Counted from the first letter of the stretch, positions 28,331 through 39,113 are shown. The stretch is DNA of 64,000 nucleotides from Psychrobacter sp. UBA3480 (GCF_002377945.1 NZ_DFQV01000001.1:21547-85546), one strand, 5' to 3'. Program-made: numbers and translations. The notes: a model not told the origin generated them from the letters alone.

Positions 28331-29596
28331 TTAGCGGACATACTGACTACCCAAAGCGTCACTACCTAACCAACCTTCTAAAGGGTGCTCGTTTTTAGAA
28401 TAAGGATTGCCAAAATGCTGATCGATATACGCCTGCCCTTCTACACTTAGACAGTCTGCCAATGAACGCGACCATTTGGGCTTTCTATCTTTATCAATTA
28501 ATAATGCCCGCACGCCTTCTTTAAAATCAGGATTGGCCGCGCAATGTACTGCGACGTTGGTTTCTAAATACAGTACTTGTTCGACCGATAGGTCAGCGAC
28601 TTTGTGATACAGCGCATAGGTTAATGCAGCCGTGACTGGGCAGCCATGCCGATAGGTTGCAACTGCTCGCTGAGTCCAACTGTCTTCTGCAAAGTCTTGG
28701 TTTAGCTGCATGAGTGCTTCATCGCTTTGTAGCAACGCATCAATATCAGCCAGACTACCACTATTCATTAGTTGCTGAATAGGCTGCCAGTATGTTGCAA
28801 GCTTACTATCAGGCAGTTCGGCTATTGGCAGCTCAGCAAGTGCACGGCTGACAATACTATGCGCACTATTGTCATGACACTTATTCGAACTGCTTGCGTT
28901 ATCAACTGCCTGCCAGTTGCTCTGTTTGAGACATTGGATAACGGCATCATAGTCATGGCTGGCAACAGCATACTCTGCTAAATTGGCTAATAGCGCGTCA
29001 CTGCCATTGCACATCGCGCCAGTTAAACCTAAGAACAAACCCGTCTTGGCAGGCATACGCTGCAAAAACCAACTGCCAGAAGCATCGGGGAACAGTCCAA
29101 TTGTGACTTCAGGCATGGCAAAACGTGTGCGCTCAGTGACCAGACGATGACTACATCCTGCCATCAGCCCCATACCGCCGCCCATGATAATACCGTCGCC
29201 CCAAAGTATTAATGGCTTTGGATAAAAGTGCATTTGACGATAGAGACGGTACTCGTGACTAAAAAATTCAGTGGCATACGGGTTTGGCATTGGTGCACTG
29301 GTAGACATGCTGTCATAGAGCTTACGAATATCACCGCCCGCACAGAATGCTTTGTCGCCCGCACCTTTTAACACAAGCGCAACCACTTGCTCGTCCGCTT
29401 GCCACTGCTCTAACTGCGCTGAGAGCAATTGGCACATATCAACGCTGAGTGCATTAAGCGATTTAGGTGTATTGAGTGTCATGACTCCAATCAAGTGCCC
29501 GCAATCTGTCGACTCAGTATTGAACAACACAGGCGCTTCTTGAGCTGCATTATTTACTGACGTTTGGGAGTTAATATCATTCGTCGCTGATGTCAT
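28331..29596 (-). CDS. 3-hydroxyisobutyryl-CoA hydrolase (enoyl-CoA hydratase/isomerase family)
   Basis: Releases free 3-hydroxyisobutyrate from its CoA ester, the step before MmsB. Crotonase fold: DKAFCAGGDIRKLYD (about 85-100), GDGIIMGGGMGLMAG, and AMPEVTIGLFPDASGSWFL with the catalytic Glu/Asp of the hydrolase branch; the C-terminal EGVRALLIDKDRKPKW is typical of HIBCH. 421 residues is longer than the usual 350-390, mainly a Ser/Asn-rich loop near 240. Follows the enoyl-CoA hydratase by 55 bases. Confidence 0.9.
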   Translation of the reverse strand: MTSATNDINSQTSVNNAAQEAPVLFNTESTDCGHLIGVMTLNTPKSLNALSVDMCQLLSAQLEQWQADEQVVALVLKGAGDKAFCAGGDIRKLYDSMSTSAPMPNPYATEFFSHEYRLYRQMHFYPKPLILWGDGIIMGGGMGLMAGCSHRLVTERTRFAMPEVTIGLFPDASGSWFLQRMPAKTGLFLGLTGAMCNGSDALLANLAEYAVASHDYDAVIQCLKQSNWQAVDNASSSNKCHDNSAHSIVSRALAELPIAELPDSKLATYWQPIQQLMNSGSLADIDALLQSDEALMQLNQDFAEDSWTQRAVATYRHGCPVTAALTYALYHKVADLSVEQVLYLETNVAVHCAANPDFKEGVRALLIDKDRKPKWSRSLADCLSVEGQAYIDQHFGNPYSKNEHPLEGWLGSDALGSQYVR

Positions 29597-29651
29597 AAAA
29601 GTGACCTACAAAATTAAATAATAAAAATGGCTCAAGCGTTTTGACTGCTGT

Positions 29652-30434
29652 TTATTTGTTTTGCCAATTGGGTTTACGCTTGTCTAAAAATGCTTGTACC
29701 CCTTCGCGCTGATCTTTAGTATCAAACAACTTCACGAAAGCTTCGCGCTCATGGATAAGATTTTGCGCAGGCGGGGTATCTCTAGCCGCCTGAATCAGTT
29801 GCTTGGAATAACTGACGGCGACGGGTGATTGCTTTGCTACTTTTTTTGCTAAGTCCTGAGCGATTTGCAGACCCTCACCTTTTGCCACGACCTCTTCAAC
29901 CAGACCGATACGCAATGCCGTATCCGCATCAACACGCTCACCGCACAGTATCATACGTTTGGCCCAACCTTCGCCTACTAACATAGGCAAATTTTGTGTG
30001 CCGCCAGCACATGGCAACAATCCTACACCTGTCTCTGGCAATGCCATCTGGGCATGCGCTTCTGCAATACGGATATCACATGCGAGTGCACATTCAAGTC
30101 CTCCACCCATCGCATAGCCATTGATAACTGCAATACTGACACCGCGATAGGCAGACAATGCTTCAAACGCCTCACCAAATGCAATCGCCATGCTGATGGC
30201 ACGGCCTTTATCGCCGTCTGAGAAATTATTTAAATCTGCACCCGCTGAAAAGAACTTTTCGCCATCTCCATGCACGATCAGTGCATAGACATCGTCGTTG
30301 GCATTGAGGTCGGTAATGAGCTGCTTAAATGCATGTAGACTATCCATCGTCCACGTATGTGCCGGTGGGTTATTCAACGTCAATGTTGCGGTATGGCCAT
30401 CAATTGATAGCTGTAGATTTGTATAATCTGTCAT
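29652..30434 (-). CDS. Enoyl-CoA hydratase
   Basis: Hydrates methacrylyl-CoA (or other short enoyl-CoA) in the valine pathway, inferred from position. Crotonase marks: GDGEKFFSAGADLNNF (oxyanion hole), NGYAMGGGLECALACD, and ALPETGVGLLPCAGGTQNLPM with the catalytic Glu region; the C-terminal EGVQAFLDKRKPNW is usual. 260 residues. 32 bases after the acyl-CoA dehydrogenase and surely co-transcribed. Confidence 0.92.
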   Translation of the reverse strand: MTDYTNLQLSIDGHTATLTLNNPPAHTWTMDSLHAFKQLITDLNANDDVYALIVHGDGEKFFSAGADLNNFSDGDKGRAISMAIAFGEAFEALSAYRGVSIAVINGYAMGGGLECALACDIRIAEAHAQMALPETGVGLLPCAGGTQNLPMLVGEGWAKRMILCGERVDADTALRIGLVEEVVAKGEGLQIAQDLAKKVAKQSPVAVSYSKQLIQAARDTPPAQNLIHEREAFVKLFDTKDQREGVQAFLDKRKPNWQNK

Positions 30435-30466
30435 AAAACATCCTTGTTTCAGTAAAACGAGATAAA

Positions 30467-31627
30467 TTAGCGAAGTTGACTTAACCCTTCATCTTGCAAA
30501 ACCTGACGTGAAATAATCACTCGCATGATCTCATTGGTGCCTTCTAAGATTTGATGGACACGCAAGTCTCGCACATGGCGCTCAAGCGGATACTCATTTA
30601 GATAACCATAGCCGCCGTGCAACTGCAGAGCTTCATTGGCAACATCGAAACAAAGATCCGTAGACAGACGTTTTGCCATCGCGCAGTAGGTAGACGCTTG
30701 TCCATCATTGTTGTCGACTTTATCAGCTGCTAGATACAGCATTTGGCGCGCGGCAATGGTCTGAGTCAACATATCAGCAAGTTTAAACTGTACTGACTGT
30801 AAGTTGGCAATTGCACTACCAAACTGGCTGCGCTCTTGCACGTAACTGGTTGCGGTCTCTAACGCCGCTTGTGCCGTTCCTACTGCACAAATACCGATAT
30901 TAATACGGCCACCATCTAACCCCTTCATAGCGATACGAAAGCCTTGACCTTCCTCACCTATCAGGTTTTCTACTGGTATTTTTACATCTTTAAAACTAAT
31001 TGTCCGTGTTGGTTGTGCTTTCCAGCCCATTTTGTGCTCGTTTTTACCATATTCGATACCAGCACTATTGGCATCTACGACGAACGCGGATACGCCTTTT
31101 GGCCCTGCCGCGCCCGTGCGTGCCATCACCACCAATACATCGGTTGAGCCTGCGCCAGAAATAAAGGTTTTTTCACCGTTCAGTACGTAATGCTCGCCTT
31201 GCTTTTCCGCTTTGGTACGTAAGGAGGCTGCATCAGACCCTGCATTTGGTTCTGTTAGGCAATAGCTGCCAAGCCACTCACCGCTGACCATATTGGGTAG
31301 ATATTTTTTGCATAGCGTATCGCTACCATATTCACCAATCATCCATGCGGCCATGTTATGAATACTCATATACGCTGCTACAGCCGTGTCGCCCCATGCA
31401 AGCTCTTCGAATACCATCGCTGAGTCCAGTCTTGGTAGGCCTAAGCCATCATATTCTGGATTGGTGTACAGTGCCAAAAAGCCAAGCTCACCAGATTTTT
31501 TGATCACATCTACTGGGAAGTGCGAGTTGCGATCCCATTCAGCAGCATTTGGCTTTAGCTCTTTTTGCGCAAACTGACGGGCGGTTTGGCGAAAGGCGAC
31601 TTGGTCATCGGTCAATGAAAAATCCAT
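30467..31627 (-). CDS. Acyl-CoA dehydrogenase, probable isobutyryl-CoA dehydrogenase
   Basis: FAD enzyme that oxidises isobutyryl-CoA to methacrylyl-CoA. YCLTEPNAGSDAASL and the FISGAGSTD region form the flavin site; LQLHGGYGYLNEYPLERHVRDLRV and LEGTNEIMRVIISR close the protein, with catalytic Glu362. 386 residues is standard. Substrate is inferred from the neighbours (MmsA, HIBCH, MmsB); other short branched acyl-CoAs are possible. Confidence 0.9.
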   Translation of the reverse strand: MDFSLTDDQVAFRQTARQFAQKELKPNAAEWDRNSHFPVDVIKKSGELGFLALYTNPEYDGLGLPRLDSAMVFEELAWGDTAVAAYMSIHNMAAWMIGEYGSDTLCKKYLPNMVSGEWLGSYCLTEPNAGSDAASLRTKAEKQGEHYVLNGEKTFISGAGSTDVLVVMARTGAAGPKGVSAFVVDANSAGIEYGKNEHKMGWKAQPTRTISFKDVKIPVENLIGEEGQGFRIAMKGLDGGRINIGICAVGTAQAALETATSYVQERSQFGSAIANLQSVQFKLADMLTQTIAARQMLYLAADKVDNNDGQASTYCAMAKRLSTDLCFDVANEALQLHGGYGYLNEYPLERHVRDLRVHQILEGTNEIMRVIISRQVLQDEGLSQLR

Positions 31628-31846
31628 AGGGTCATCCTTGTTCTTATAGATCGAATAGAGGGCTTAAATCTCAGATAAACGTTAATAAAAGCGCTAGTAA
31701 AAATGTTGGTCAGAGATTTTATAAGACATTAGCGCGACATGATAGCGGCATAACGATAATAAAATTGCGTTTAATAGTACCGCAAGTCGCATTATCGTCA
31801 TACCGAAAACACAAAATGTCATACTGAAAATACAGTGAGCTGACGA

Positions 31847-33331
31847 TTAAATTGAAATCGTTGTGTTGACACCGCGGCTCGCTTCATCATCAAACCAACG
31901 TGCGGTCACTGTCTTTGTCTGAGTATAGAACTGTACCGCTTGCTTGCCGTAAGGCCCTAGATCACCAAGCTTACTGGCACGTGAACCTGAGAATGAGAAC
32001 ATTGGAAGTGGCACAGGAATTGGCAAATTAATACCAATTTGACCGACCTGAATGTCTTGTTGGAATTTGTGGGCTGCCGCTCCTGACTGGGTAAATATTG
32101 CGGTACCATTGCCATGTGGATTGGCATTGAGCAGTGCAATTGCTTCGTCCAAGCTATCAGCGCGCATAATGCACAGTACTGGTCCGAATATTTCCTCTTT
32201 ATAAATTTGCATATCGCTTGTGACATTATCAAAGATCGTCGGGCCTACAAAGTTACCTTTTTCGAACCCTTCAACGGTAATTCCGCGACCATCCAAAATC
32301 AAGCTCGCGCCCTCTTCTACCCCAGTATCAATCAAGTGCTCGACACGGGCCTTTGCAGCAGGCGAAATCAATGGTCCCAAATCCTTGTCATTTTTCCCAG
32401 CTGAGACGACCAAGCTTTCCGCTTTTGCTTTAATCTCGTCAATCCACTCACCAGCTGCGCCTACTAGCACGACCACTGATAATGCCATACAGCGTTGACC
32501 AGCTGCACCAAATGCTGCGCCTGCTAGCTGATTGAGCGTTTGCTCTTTATTGGCATCAGGCAGGATAACGCCATGATTTTTGGCACCCATCATGCACTGG
32601 GCACGCTTACCTGATTGGCTAGCACGCTCATAGACGTGTTTGCCTACATGAGTAGAGCCGACAAAAGAAACCGCTTTGATATCTGGATGGTCGCAGATAG
32701 CATCGACGGTTGCTTTGCCACCATGTACTACGTTTAGCACGCCTTCTGGTACGCCCGCTTCAATCGCTAGCTCTACCAAACGCATAGTCACCATCGGATC
32801 TTGCTCAGACGGTTTTAGGATAAATGTGTTGCCCGTAGCAATCGCCATTGGGAACATCCATAGCGGAATCATCGCTGGAAAGTTGAATGGCGTAATACCA
32901 GCACAAACGCCGAGTGGCTGCCAAATACTATAAGTATCGACCCCTGACGCAACGTTTTCTACGAAGTCGCCGATTTGCAGATTGGCGATACCAGCGGCAT
33001 GCTCTACCACTTCTAGACCGCGAAACACATCACCGCGCGCATCTGCAATCGTTTTGCCTTGCTCTGCGGTCAAGATTTCTGCCAGCTCATCCATATGATC
33101 GCGAATCAAAGATTGATATTTCAAAAAGATACGCGCACGCGTGGTGATTGGCGTTTTGCGCCATGTTGCAAACGCAGTCTGTGCGGATGCAACCGCTTGG
33201 TTAATCTCATCATTGGTGGTTTGTGGGACTTTGGCGATGACTTCTTGCGTCGCTGGATCGGTGATGTCAATCCATTCATCGGTGTTTGATTGTACGAACT
33301 GACCATTGATGAGCTGTTGAACGTGGTGCAT
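31847..33331 (-). CDS. mmsA: CoA-acylating methylmalonate-semialdehyde dehydrogenase MmsA
   Basis: Oxidises methylmalonate semialdehyde to propionyl-CoA with NAD and CoA. ALDH fold; [12 protein letters not shown] carries the catalytic Cys near 281, and the family lacks the usual general-base Glu, consistent with [16 protein letters not shown] and [14 protein letters not shown] here. [24 protein letters not shown] is the MmsA C-terminal signature. 494 residues. First enzyme gene of the core valine block, 219 bases before the dehydrogenase. Confidence 0.95.
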   Translation of the reverse strand: MHHVQQLINGQFVQSNTDEWIDITDPATQEVIAKVPQTTNDEINQAVASAQTAFATWRKTPITTRARIFLKYQSLIRDHMDELAEILTAEQGKTIADARGDVFRGLEVVEHAAGIANLQIGDFVENVASGVDTYSIWQPLGVCAGITPFNFPAMIPLWMFPMAIATGNTFILKPSEQDPMVTMRLVELAIEAGVPEGVLNVVHGGKATVDAICDHPDIKAVSFVGSTHVGKHVYERASQSGKRAQCMMGAKNHGVILPDANKEQTLNQLAGAAFGAAGQRCMALSVVVLVGAAGEWIDEIKAKAESLVVSAGKNDKDLGPLISPAAKARVEHLIDTGVEEGASLILDGRGITVEGFEKGNFVGPTIFDNVTSDMQIYKEEIFGPVLCIMRADSLDEAIALLNANPHGNGTAIFTQSGAAAHKFQQDIQVGQIGINLPIPVPLPMFSFSGSRASKLGDLGPYGKQAVQFYTQTKTVTARWFDDEASRGVNTTISI

Positions 33332-33674
33332 AAGATATCCTTATCTTTTTTGCGAGACTACCGTGTGACGGCACCTAGATATTTATTAGAAAAATAAAAG
33401 CAATGAGGGTTTGTCTATAAAACATTCATAAAAAATTGAATTTTAAAATGATTTATTTTGTATCGTTATTGACTATAACAATAAATCAATTTTACGGTCA
33501 AGCGCTTTATCAAATTTTTATATAAGTTTATTTTAATAGCACGTGTTCCTATAAAAATTGTTTAAATAATAAAAACGAGAAAGCCCATGATGACTCATGA
33601 GCTTTTTGAAATTAACCTATCTTTCAGCTGCGATTAACATCATCGCTAACTCATATAGTGCTAATTTATACCAA
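33332..33674. other. Intergenic region between prpE and mmsA
   Basis: 343 AT-rich bases containing the prpE terminator at 33580-33607 and, closer to mmsA, the expected mmsA promoter. Nothing else recognised. Confidence 0.5.
33580..33607 (-). terminator. Rho-independent terminator after prpE
   Basis: On the minus strand AAAGCTCATGA pairs with TCATGGGCTTT (one wobble), 4-base loop; the following tail is only partly T-rich. Confidence 0.65.
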
Positions 33675-35696
33675 TCAATAATCCTTCATTGCTTGCTTAA
33701 TCGCATCAATAGCAGTTGGGTTATCAAGCGTTGACATATCTCCTGTCGGTTGGTTTTCCGCCAGTGCACGAATTGAACGACGTAAGATTTTTCCAGAGCG
33801 GGTTTTTGGCAGTGCCTGTGGGAAATAGATAGCAGCTGGTCGCGCAATGCCGCCCAAAGATTTGACGACAGCCCCTATCACTTGCTGCTCGATGCGAAAA
33901 CGGTTTTCGGTGGTTTCAATTTGCGTTTGATCTTTTAGGACACAGAATGCAATAGGTAGCTCGCCTTTTAGCTCGTCTTGAATACCCACCACAGCACACT
34001 CTGCCATCTCTGGATGTGTGCTGATGGCCTCCTCTATCTCTTGTGTGCCTATGCGATGTCCTGCAACGTTAATCACATCATCGGTACGCCCTAAGATGTA
34101 GAAATACCCTTCTTCATCTGTTACTGCATAGTCCGAGGTTGAGTACTGCTGACCATCAAACAGACCAAAATAGCTGCTAATAAAACGCTCGTCGTTACGC
34201 CATACCGTGGTGAGACAGCCAGGCGGTAGCGGTGCTTTAATTGCAAGCAACCCTTTTTCGCCAGCCTGACAAGGATCGCCTGTTTCCTCATTGATAACAT
34301 GCGCCTCATAGCCATACATCGGGTAACCAGGTGACCCCTGCTTGTGCGGCTTATGATTGAACTTTGGCGTATGGCTCAAGATTGGCCAACCAGACTCTGT
34401 TTGCCAATAGTGATCTAAAATTGGTACGCCTAGATGCTGAGTCAACCAATTAGCCGTCGATTCATCAAGCGGCTCGCCTGCCAAAAAGAACGACTTCACA
34501 CTGGAGACATCGTAACGCGTCATCCAGCTTTCGTCTTGCTTTTTGAGCATACGCACGCCTGTAGGAGCGGTGAATAAAATATTAACTTTGTTAGCTTCAA
34601 CGATACGCCACCAGATACCTGGGTTTGGCATATGCGGCAAGCCCTCATACATAATACTGGTCATACCAGCCAGTAACGGCGCATAGATCGTATAAGAATG
34701 CCCAACGGCCCAACCAATATCAGATATTGCCCAAAACGTCTCGCCCGCCTTGCCATCATAGACATAATCCATTGACGTCGTCAGCGCAACTGCATGACCG
34801 CCTGTATCCCGCTGCACTCCTTTTGGTGTGCCAGTAGTACCAGAAGTATAAAGCAGATAAGACGGGGTGTTTGACTCAAGCCAAACTGGATCTACGACTG
34901 CATTGGCCTCACAACTATGACGACGCTCGGTCGCATAATCAACATCGATGTCTTTTGCCTCAAACGGCAATATACCGCGATTGACCACCAGTACATGCTC
35001 TGGCTTAACAGATGCTTGCTCGACGCCTTGATTGACTAGGCTTTTATAATTAATGACCTTACCGCAGCGCAGCCCTGCATCTACCGTAATGACCATTTTG
35101 GCCTCGGCATCATCCATACGGATAGCCAAGTTATGGGCGGCAAACCCACCAAATACGACTGAATGCACGGCACCAATACGAGCACACGCCAGCATGGCAT
35201 AAGCCGCTTCTAATATCATTGGCATATAGATAATGACACGGTCACCTTTACCAATACCGTGACGCTGTAGCACATCGGCAAAATAATTAACTTCTTTATA
35301 CAAGTCATTATAAGTCAGGCGGCGCTTGGTATAGTCTGTATAAAACTCGACGTTGTTACCTAAATCTTTAAACGAATCAACGACCGCTGGAAAGGTTTCT
35401 ATCAATTCTTGATTAATCTCTGATGACACCCACACAAAAGCATCTTGCTCTGCCCGGTCTGCTAGATGGCGATCGACGCAGTTATAACAAAGATTTGTCT
35501 CACCGCCGACGAACCATTTGGCAAAAGGCAGATTACTGTCATCTAGAATTTGCTCAGGCTCTTTATGCCAATAGATACGCTTCGCCTGCTCAGCCCAAAA
35601 TTGCTCTCGATCCGTAATAGACTCATGATAAATATCAGCGAAGTTTGGCGTGTCTGTCGTTTGGGTAGAAACTGGAGATTGGGAATGGTCGCTCAT
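33675..35696 (-). CDS. prpE: Propionyl-CoA synthetase PrpE-type acyl-CoA synthetase
   Basis: AMP-forming ligase activating propionate (or acetate). YLLYTSGTTGTPKGVQRDTGG near 280-295 is the PrpE form of the P-loop (acetyl-CoA synthetase has a different tail), with GRTDDVINVAGHRI and PKTRSGKILRR near 637 holding the acetylation-sensitive Lys. Start ATG 35696 (MSDHSQS) follows AAGGACA at a good distance; the frame is open 12 codons further without support. 673 residues. Having it beside a pathway that ends in propionyl-CoA makes sense for propionate salvage. Confidence 0.9.
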   Translation of the reverse strand: MSDHSQSPVSTQTTDTPNFADIYHESITDREQFWAEQAKRIYWHKEPEQILDDSNLPFAKWFVGGETNLCYNCVDRHLADRAEQDAFVWVSSEINQELIETFPAVVDSFKDLGNNVEFYTDYTKRRLTYNDLYKEVNYFADVLQRHGIGKGDRVIIYMPMILEAAYAMLACARIGAVHSVVFGGFAAHNLAIRMDDAEAKMVITVDAGLRCGKVINYKSLVNQGVEQASVKPEHVLVVNRGILPFEAKDIDVDYATERRHSCEANAVVDPVWLESNTPSYLLYTSGTTGTPKGVQRDTGGHAVALTTSMDYVYDGKAGETFWAISDIGWAVGHSYTIYAPLLAGMTSIMYEGLPHMPNPGIWWRIVEANKVNILFTAPTGVRMLKKQDESWMTRYDVSSVKSFFLAGEPLDESTANWLTQHLGVPILDHYWQTESGWPILSHTPKFNHKPHKQGSPGYPMYGYEAHVINEETGDPCQAGEKGLLAIKAPLPPGCLTTVWRNDERFISSYFGLFDGQQYSTSDYAVTDEEGYFYILGRTDDVINVAGHRIGTQEIEEAISTHPEMAECAVVGIQDELKGELPIAFCVLKDQTQIETTENRFRIEQQVIGAVVKSLGGIARPAAIYFPQALPKTRSGKILRRSIRALAENQPTGDMSTLDNPTAIDAIKQAMKDY

Positions 35697-36009
35697 AGTA
35701 GCTGTCCTTAGCATAAACGAGAAATGAGGCAATAGTACTTTATAGTTAAGGCACTTAATAAGTTATAACGGTATTCACCTCGCGCGACGCTCTGTCTGCG
35801 TGCAACTGGCTGATACCAACTCTAAAATGCTTCAACTATAAAAAACCATGTCTTAGTAAATACTGGTCATCCTTGCCAGAATTAAAAAACCGATACATAT
35901 CGTATCGGTTTAAAATGTAGCAGAGCCTATCGAAAAGGTCAACTATTAAGCGTGTAATACGCGCTACATTTTGACGAATACAAATATTTGAACATTTAAC
36001 TAATACTAA
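35697..36009. other. Intergenic region between acyl-CoA ligase gene and prpE
   Basis: 313 bases; holds the ligase-gene terminator at 35884-35914 and presumably the prpE promoter. Nothing else recognised. Confidence 0.5.
35884..35914 (-). terminator. Rho-independent terminator after the acyl-CoA ligase gene
   Basis: Perfect 10-bp stem AAACCGATAC / GTATCGGTTT followed by T6 on the minus strand. It implies that prpE has its own promoter. Confidence 0.88.
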
Positions 36010-37680
36010 TCAAATCTCAGTTTGATTGGCATACATCTCACGCATAACTTTTTTGTCATGTTTACCGACGGAAGTTTTTGGTAGCTCATCAACGAACTTA
36101 AACTGGCTTGGCACACCATATTTAGGAATGATACCGCGCTCTACCGCTTTTTCTGCAATCGCTTTGATATCATCAGCACTGGTATCCTTAGCATCAGGCT
36201 TTAATACCACCAAAGCCAACGGACGCTCACCCCATTGCTTATCACGCACGCCAATCACTGACACATCGGCTACTGACGGATGTAGTGATAAAATAGTCTC
36301 AATCTCTAATGATGAAATCCACTCACCACCTGATTTGATCACGTCTTTTAAGCGATCGGTGATTTTGATATAGCCATCAGGACGTATGTAGGCGATGTCT
36401 TGGGTATGCATATAGCCATTTTCCCATAGCTCTTTGCCAGCGTCGTCATTTTTGAGATAGCTTTGGGTCAACCAAGGCGCACGCAATACAAGCTCGCCTG
36501 TATTTTCTGGCCCAGTTCCCACTGACTTGTTGCCTTCGCCCCATACCTGAGCATCGACCATAAGTACGGGTTTACCTGTCATACAACGACGGGCAATGTC
36601 TTCTTCTTCAGTCATTTCAGGCTCATCGAGACTAAAACCCGTTAAGCTAATAAGCGGGGCGGTCTCTGACATCCCGTAGCCTGTGTAAACTTCAATGCCT
36701 TGTGCCATCGCCGTTTTGGCTAGACCTTCGGTCAATCTTGAACCACCAATAATCATTTTTAGACCATTAAAGCTAGCGTCGCGGTCTTGTGCTTCTTTGA
36801 GTACCATTTGCAAAATCGTTGGTACACAATGGGTGATACTGACCTTTTCATTGACAATTAAGTCCATCAACGTATCAGGCGCATAGCGACCTGGATAGAC
36901 TTGCTTTAGACCCACCATGGTTGCTGTAAACGGAAAACCCCATGCATGCACATGGAACATTGGCGTCATCGGCATATAGACATCCCCATAGCTCACGCCT
37001 TGCTTATCAGGCAGCATCCCCAAAGTTGCCGCTTCTGCTAGTGTATGTAGCACTAGCTGACGATGGCTAAAGAAAACCCCTTTTGGATCACCTGTCGTGC
37101 CTGACGTATAAAAGGTCGTCGCAATGGTATTTTCATCAAAATCTGGGAAATCAAATTCGCTATTCGCAGCTTCTAGTAGTGCTTCATACTCGCCTGTGAC
37201 ACGGCTTTGGTTGCTACCAAAGATACCTTCAGCAGTGACACCATTGTCATCAAGCCAGATAATATGCTCAATACTTGAGTTCTCGAACTGATAGTCTTTA
37301 ACCAATGGCGCAAACTCAGAGTTGAGCATCAGCACTTTAGGCTTGGCATGGTTGATGGTATAAAGGATTTTTTCAGGCGATAGACGGATATTGACAGTCT
37401 GTAAAACGTACTCTGACATTGGTACGGCAAAATAAGACTCAAGATAGCGATGACTGTCCCAATCCATCACGGCAACCACATCACCTGCATCGAGCTTTAG
37501 GTCTGCTAATACATTGGCCAAGCGATTGATACGCTCAAACAGCTCTTTATAAGTCAGGCGCTTTTTGTCCGCATACACAATCTCTTGATCTTGCGATACC
37601 GTTTTTGCACGGCTTAATAATTGCTTGACCAGTAATGGATAATCGTAGGCAGATGGTGCACTGTGGTAAATGTTTGACAT
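36010..37680 (-). CDS. Medium/long-chain fatty acid-CoA ligase family protein
   Basis: AMP-forming acyl-CoA ligase, 556 residues. FYTSGTTGDPKGVFF near 188-202, YGMSETAPL, DRLKDVIKSGGEWISSLEIE and LPKTSVGKHDKK give the complete adenylation set. N-terminal HSAPSAYDYPLLVKQLL and MFHVHAWGFPF resemble AlkK/DmdB-like medium-chain ligases. Exact substrate is not readable; branched or medium-chain acids fit the valine-catabolism neighbourhood. Separated from prpE by a terminator. Confidence 0.85.
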   Translation of the reverse strand: MSNIYHSAPSAYDYPLLVKQLLSRAKTVSQDQEIVYADKKRLTYKELFERINRLANVLADLKLDAGDVVAVMDWDSHRYLESYFAVPMSEYVLQTVNIRLSPEKILYTINHAKPKVLMLNSEFAPLVKDYQFENSSIEHIIWLDDNGVTAEGIFGSNQSRVTGEYEALLEAANSEFDFPDFDENTIATTFYTSGTTGDPKGVFFSHRQLVLHTLAEAATLGMLPDKQGVSYGDVYMPMTPMFHVHAWGFPFTATMVGLKQVYPGRYAPDTLMDLIVNEKVSITHCVPTILQMVLKEAQDRDASFNGLKMIIGGSRLTEGLAKTAMAQGIEVYTGYGMSETAPLISLTGFSLDEPEMTEEEDIARRCMTGKPVLMVDAQVWGEGNKSVGTGPENTGELVLRAPWLTQSYLKNDDAGKELWENGYMHTQDIAYIRPDGYIKITDRLKDVIKSGGEWISSLEIETILSLHPSVADVSVIGVRDKQWGERPLALVVLKPDAKDTSADDIKAIAEKAVERGIIPKYGVPSQFKFVDELPKTSVGKHDKKVMREMYANQTEI

Positions 37681-37883
37681 AGATCTGACTTCCTTGTTTG
37701 TTGTACTTATAAGGGATAAATAATAATCAAGTTAATAGCAGCATAAAATCTAATGCGCTAATCATTTTAATTTTTATAATAACATCGTTATTGATAGTAA
37801 GAAAAAAGCGACGCCGTGTAAAGCGGTCTTACATTAAGTATCATAAGATGACTGACCGAGCCTACATTAAATCAGACAGCCAA

Positions 37884-39113
37884 TCACTTTGCCCGTACTG
37901 TGGTTTTAATCATCCCAAAACTGGCTATTAATAACGCCAATACCTGCACAAACAGTAATAACCATACGGTAAGAGACCACTGCCCTCGCGCATAAGCTAT
38001 GCCACCCAGCCATGCCCCTAGCGTACCGCCTGTATAGTAGCCCATATAATATAGACCCGAAGCTAATGAACGACCCTTTTTTACGTTGACCGCGATATAA
38101 CTGATGGTTGCTGATTGGGTAACAAACACACCCGAGGACATAATTGCTAGTCCTATGATCACTCCCCACAAAGGCGTAACCAAGGTCAATAACAAACCCA
38201 CCATCGATACAACAATAGCGACACGGACCGTACGCGCCGAGCCAAACCGACGTAGCAATTTACTAGACAATGGCGTGATAACAACGCCCAATAGATATAC
38301 TGCAAAAATATTAGCAAGTGCCCCTGTCGTCAACTGATACGGTTCATCTGCCAGATGTAAATTAATAAAAGTGAAGCAGCCTACAAGGGAGAACAGCACG
38401 CAAGCGCCAAGCAGACATGCTGTTACCACATAGCGATTGGTGACGTGCTCACCCAGCGTCTGTATCGCTGAGCGAAAATTAGGGTTGGCCACAAAGTGAC
38501 GAGACGATGGTAGCATCTTGCCGACCCATATCGCGCCTAGCAAGGTCATTGCGGTCATGACGTAGTAACCATGCCGCCAGCCAATCAACTCATGCAAATG
38601 CCCCAGCAAGAACCGACCCATAAAGCCGCCAAGCACGCATCCTGACACATAAAAGGACATCAACTCAGTCATTGCCCGGCCCTCAAACTCCTCACCGATA
38701 TAGGCAATTGTCACCACCGTAATACCCGGTACAGACAATCCTTGCATGAAGCGCCAAATGCCGACCCATTCAATGCTCGAGCTCTGGGCAATAAGCGCTG
38801 TTGGTATCGCTAAAAACAATAAAGCGCCAACGATAAACGACTTGCGCCCGACTGCATCTGAGAGCATACCCAAAAATGGTGACATAATCGCAATAGCCAA
38901 TACAGTGGCACCAACGATCATGCCAGCCTGTACTTCGGTCGCAGCAAAGTCCACCATCATGACTGGTAGCACCGCTTGAATAGAATACACTTGCAAAAAA
39001 GCAAACATACCTATCAGGCCAATTGTGAGCTTCAATATCCACGACGTTGAATGATTGGATGTGACTGGTGGCACAGCTGTTATATCTTGAATCTGATCTT
39101 TAGAATTATTCAC
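37884..39113 (-). CDS. MFS transporter (YnfM-like)
   Basis: Twelve-helix major facilitator; IQAVLPVMMVDFAATEVQAG and MSPFLGMLSDAVGRK (loop 2-3 motif) resemble the YnfM/arabinose-efflux-like group. Helices are visible from about residue 25 of this start to the end. The start is uncertain: no ATG lies before the first helix; GTG 39113 gives 409 residues and a plausible cytoplasmic N-terminus, while a TTG at 39263 would add 50 residues. Neither has a strong ribosome site. Substrate unknown. Confidence 0.82.
   Translation of the reverse strand: MNNSKDQIQDITAVPPVTSNHSTSWILKLTIGLIGMFAFLQVYSIQAVLPVMMVDFAATEVQAGMIVGATVLAIAIMSPFLGMLSDAVGRKSFIVGALLFLAIPTALIAQSSSIEWVGIWRFMQGLSVPGITVVTIAYIGEEFEGRAMTELMSFYVSGCVLGGFMGRFLLGHLHELIGWRHGYYVMTAMTLLGAIWVGKMLPSSRHFVANPNFRSAIQTLGEHVTNRYVVTACLLGACVLFSLVGCFTFINLHLADEPYQLTTGALANIFAVYLLGVVITPLSSKLLRRFGSARTVRVAIVVSMVGLLLTLVTPLWGVIIGLAIMSSGVFVTQSATISYIAVNVKKGRSLASGLYYMGYYTGGTLGAWLGGIAYARGQWSLTVWLLLFVQVLALLIASFGMIKTTVRAK

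Noticed and set aside
36026..36373. Plus-strand frame of 115 codons
   Set aside because: Antisense to the acyl-CoA ligase gene with no start signal.
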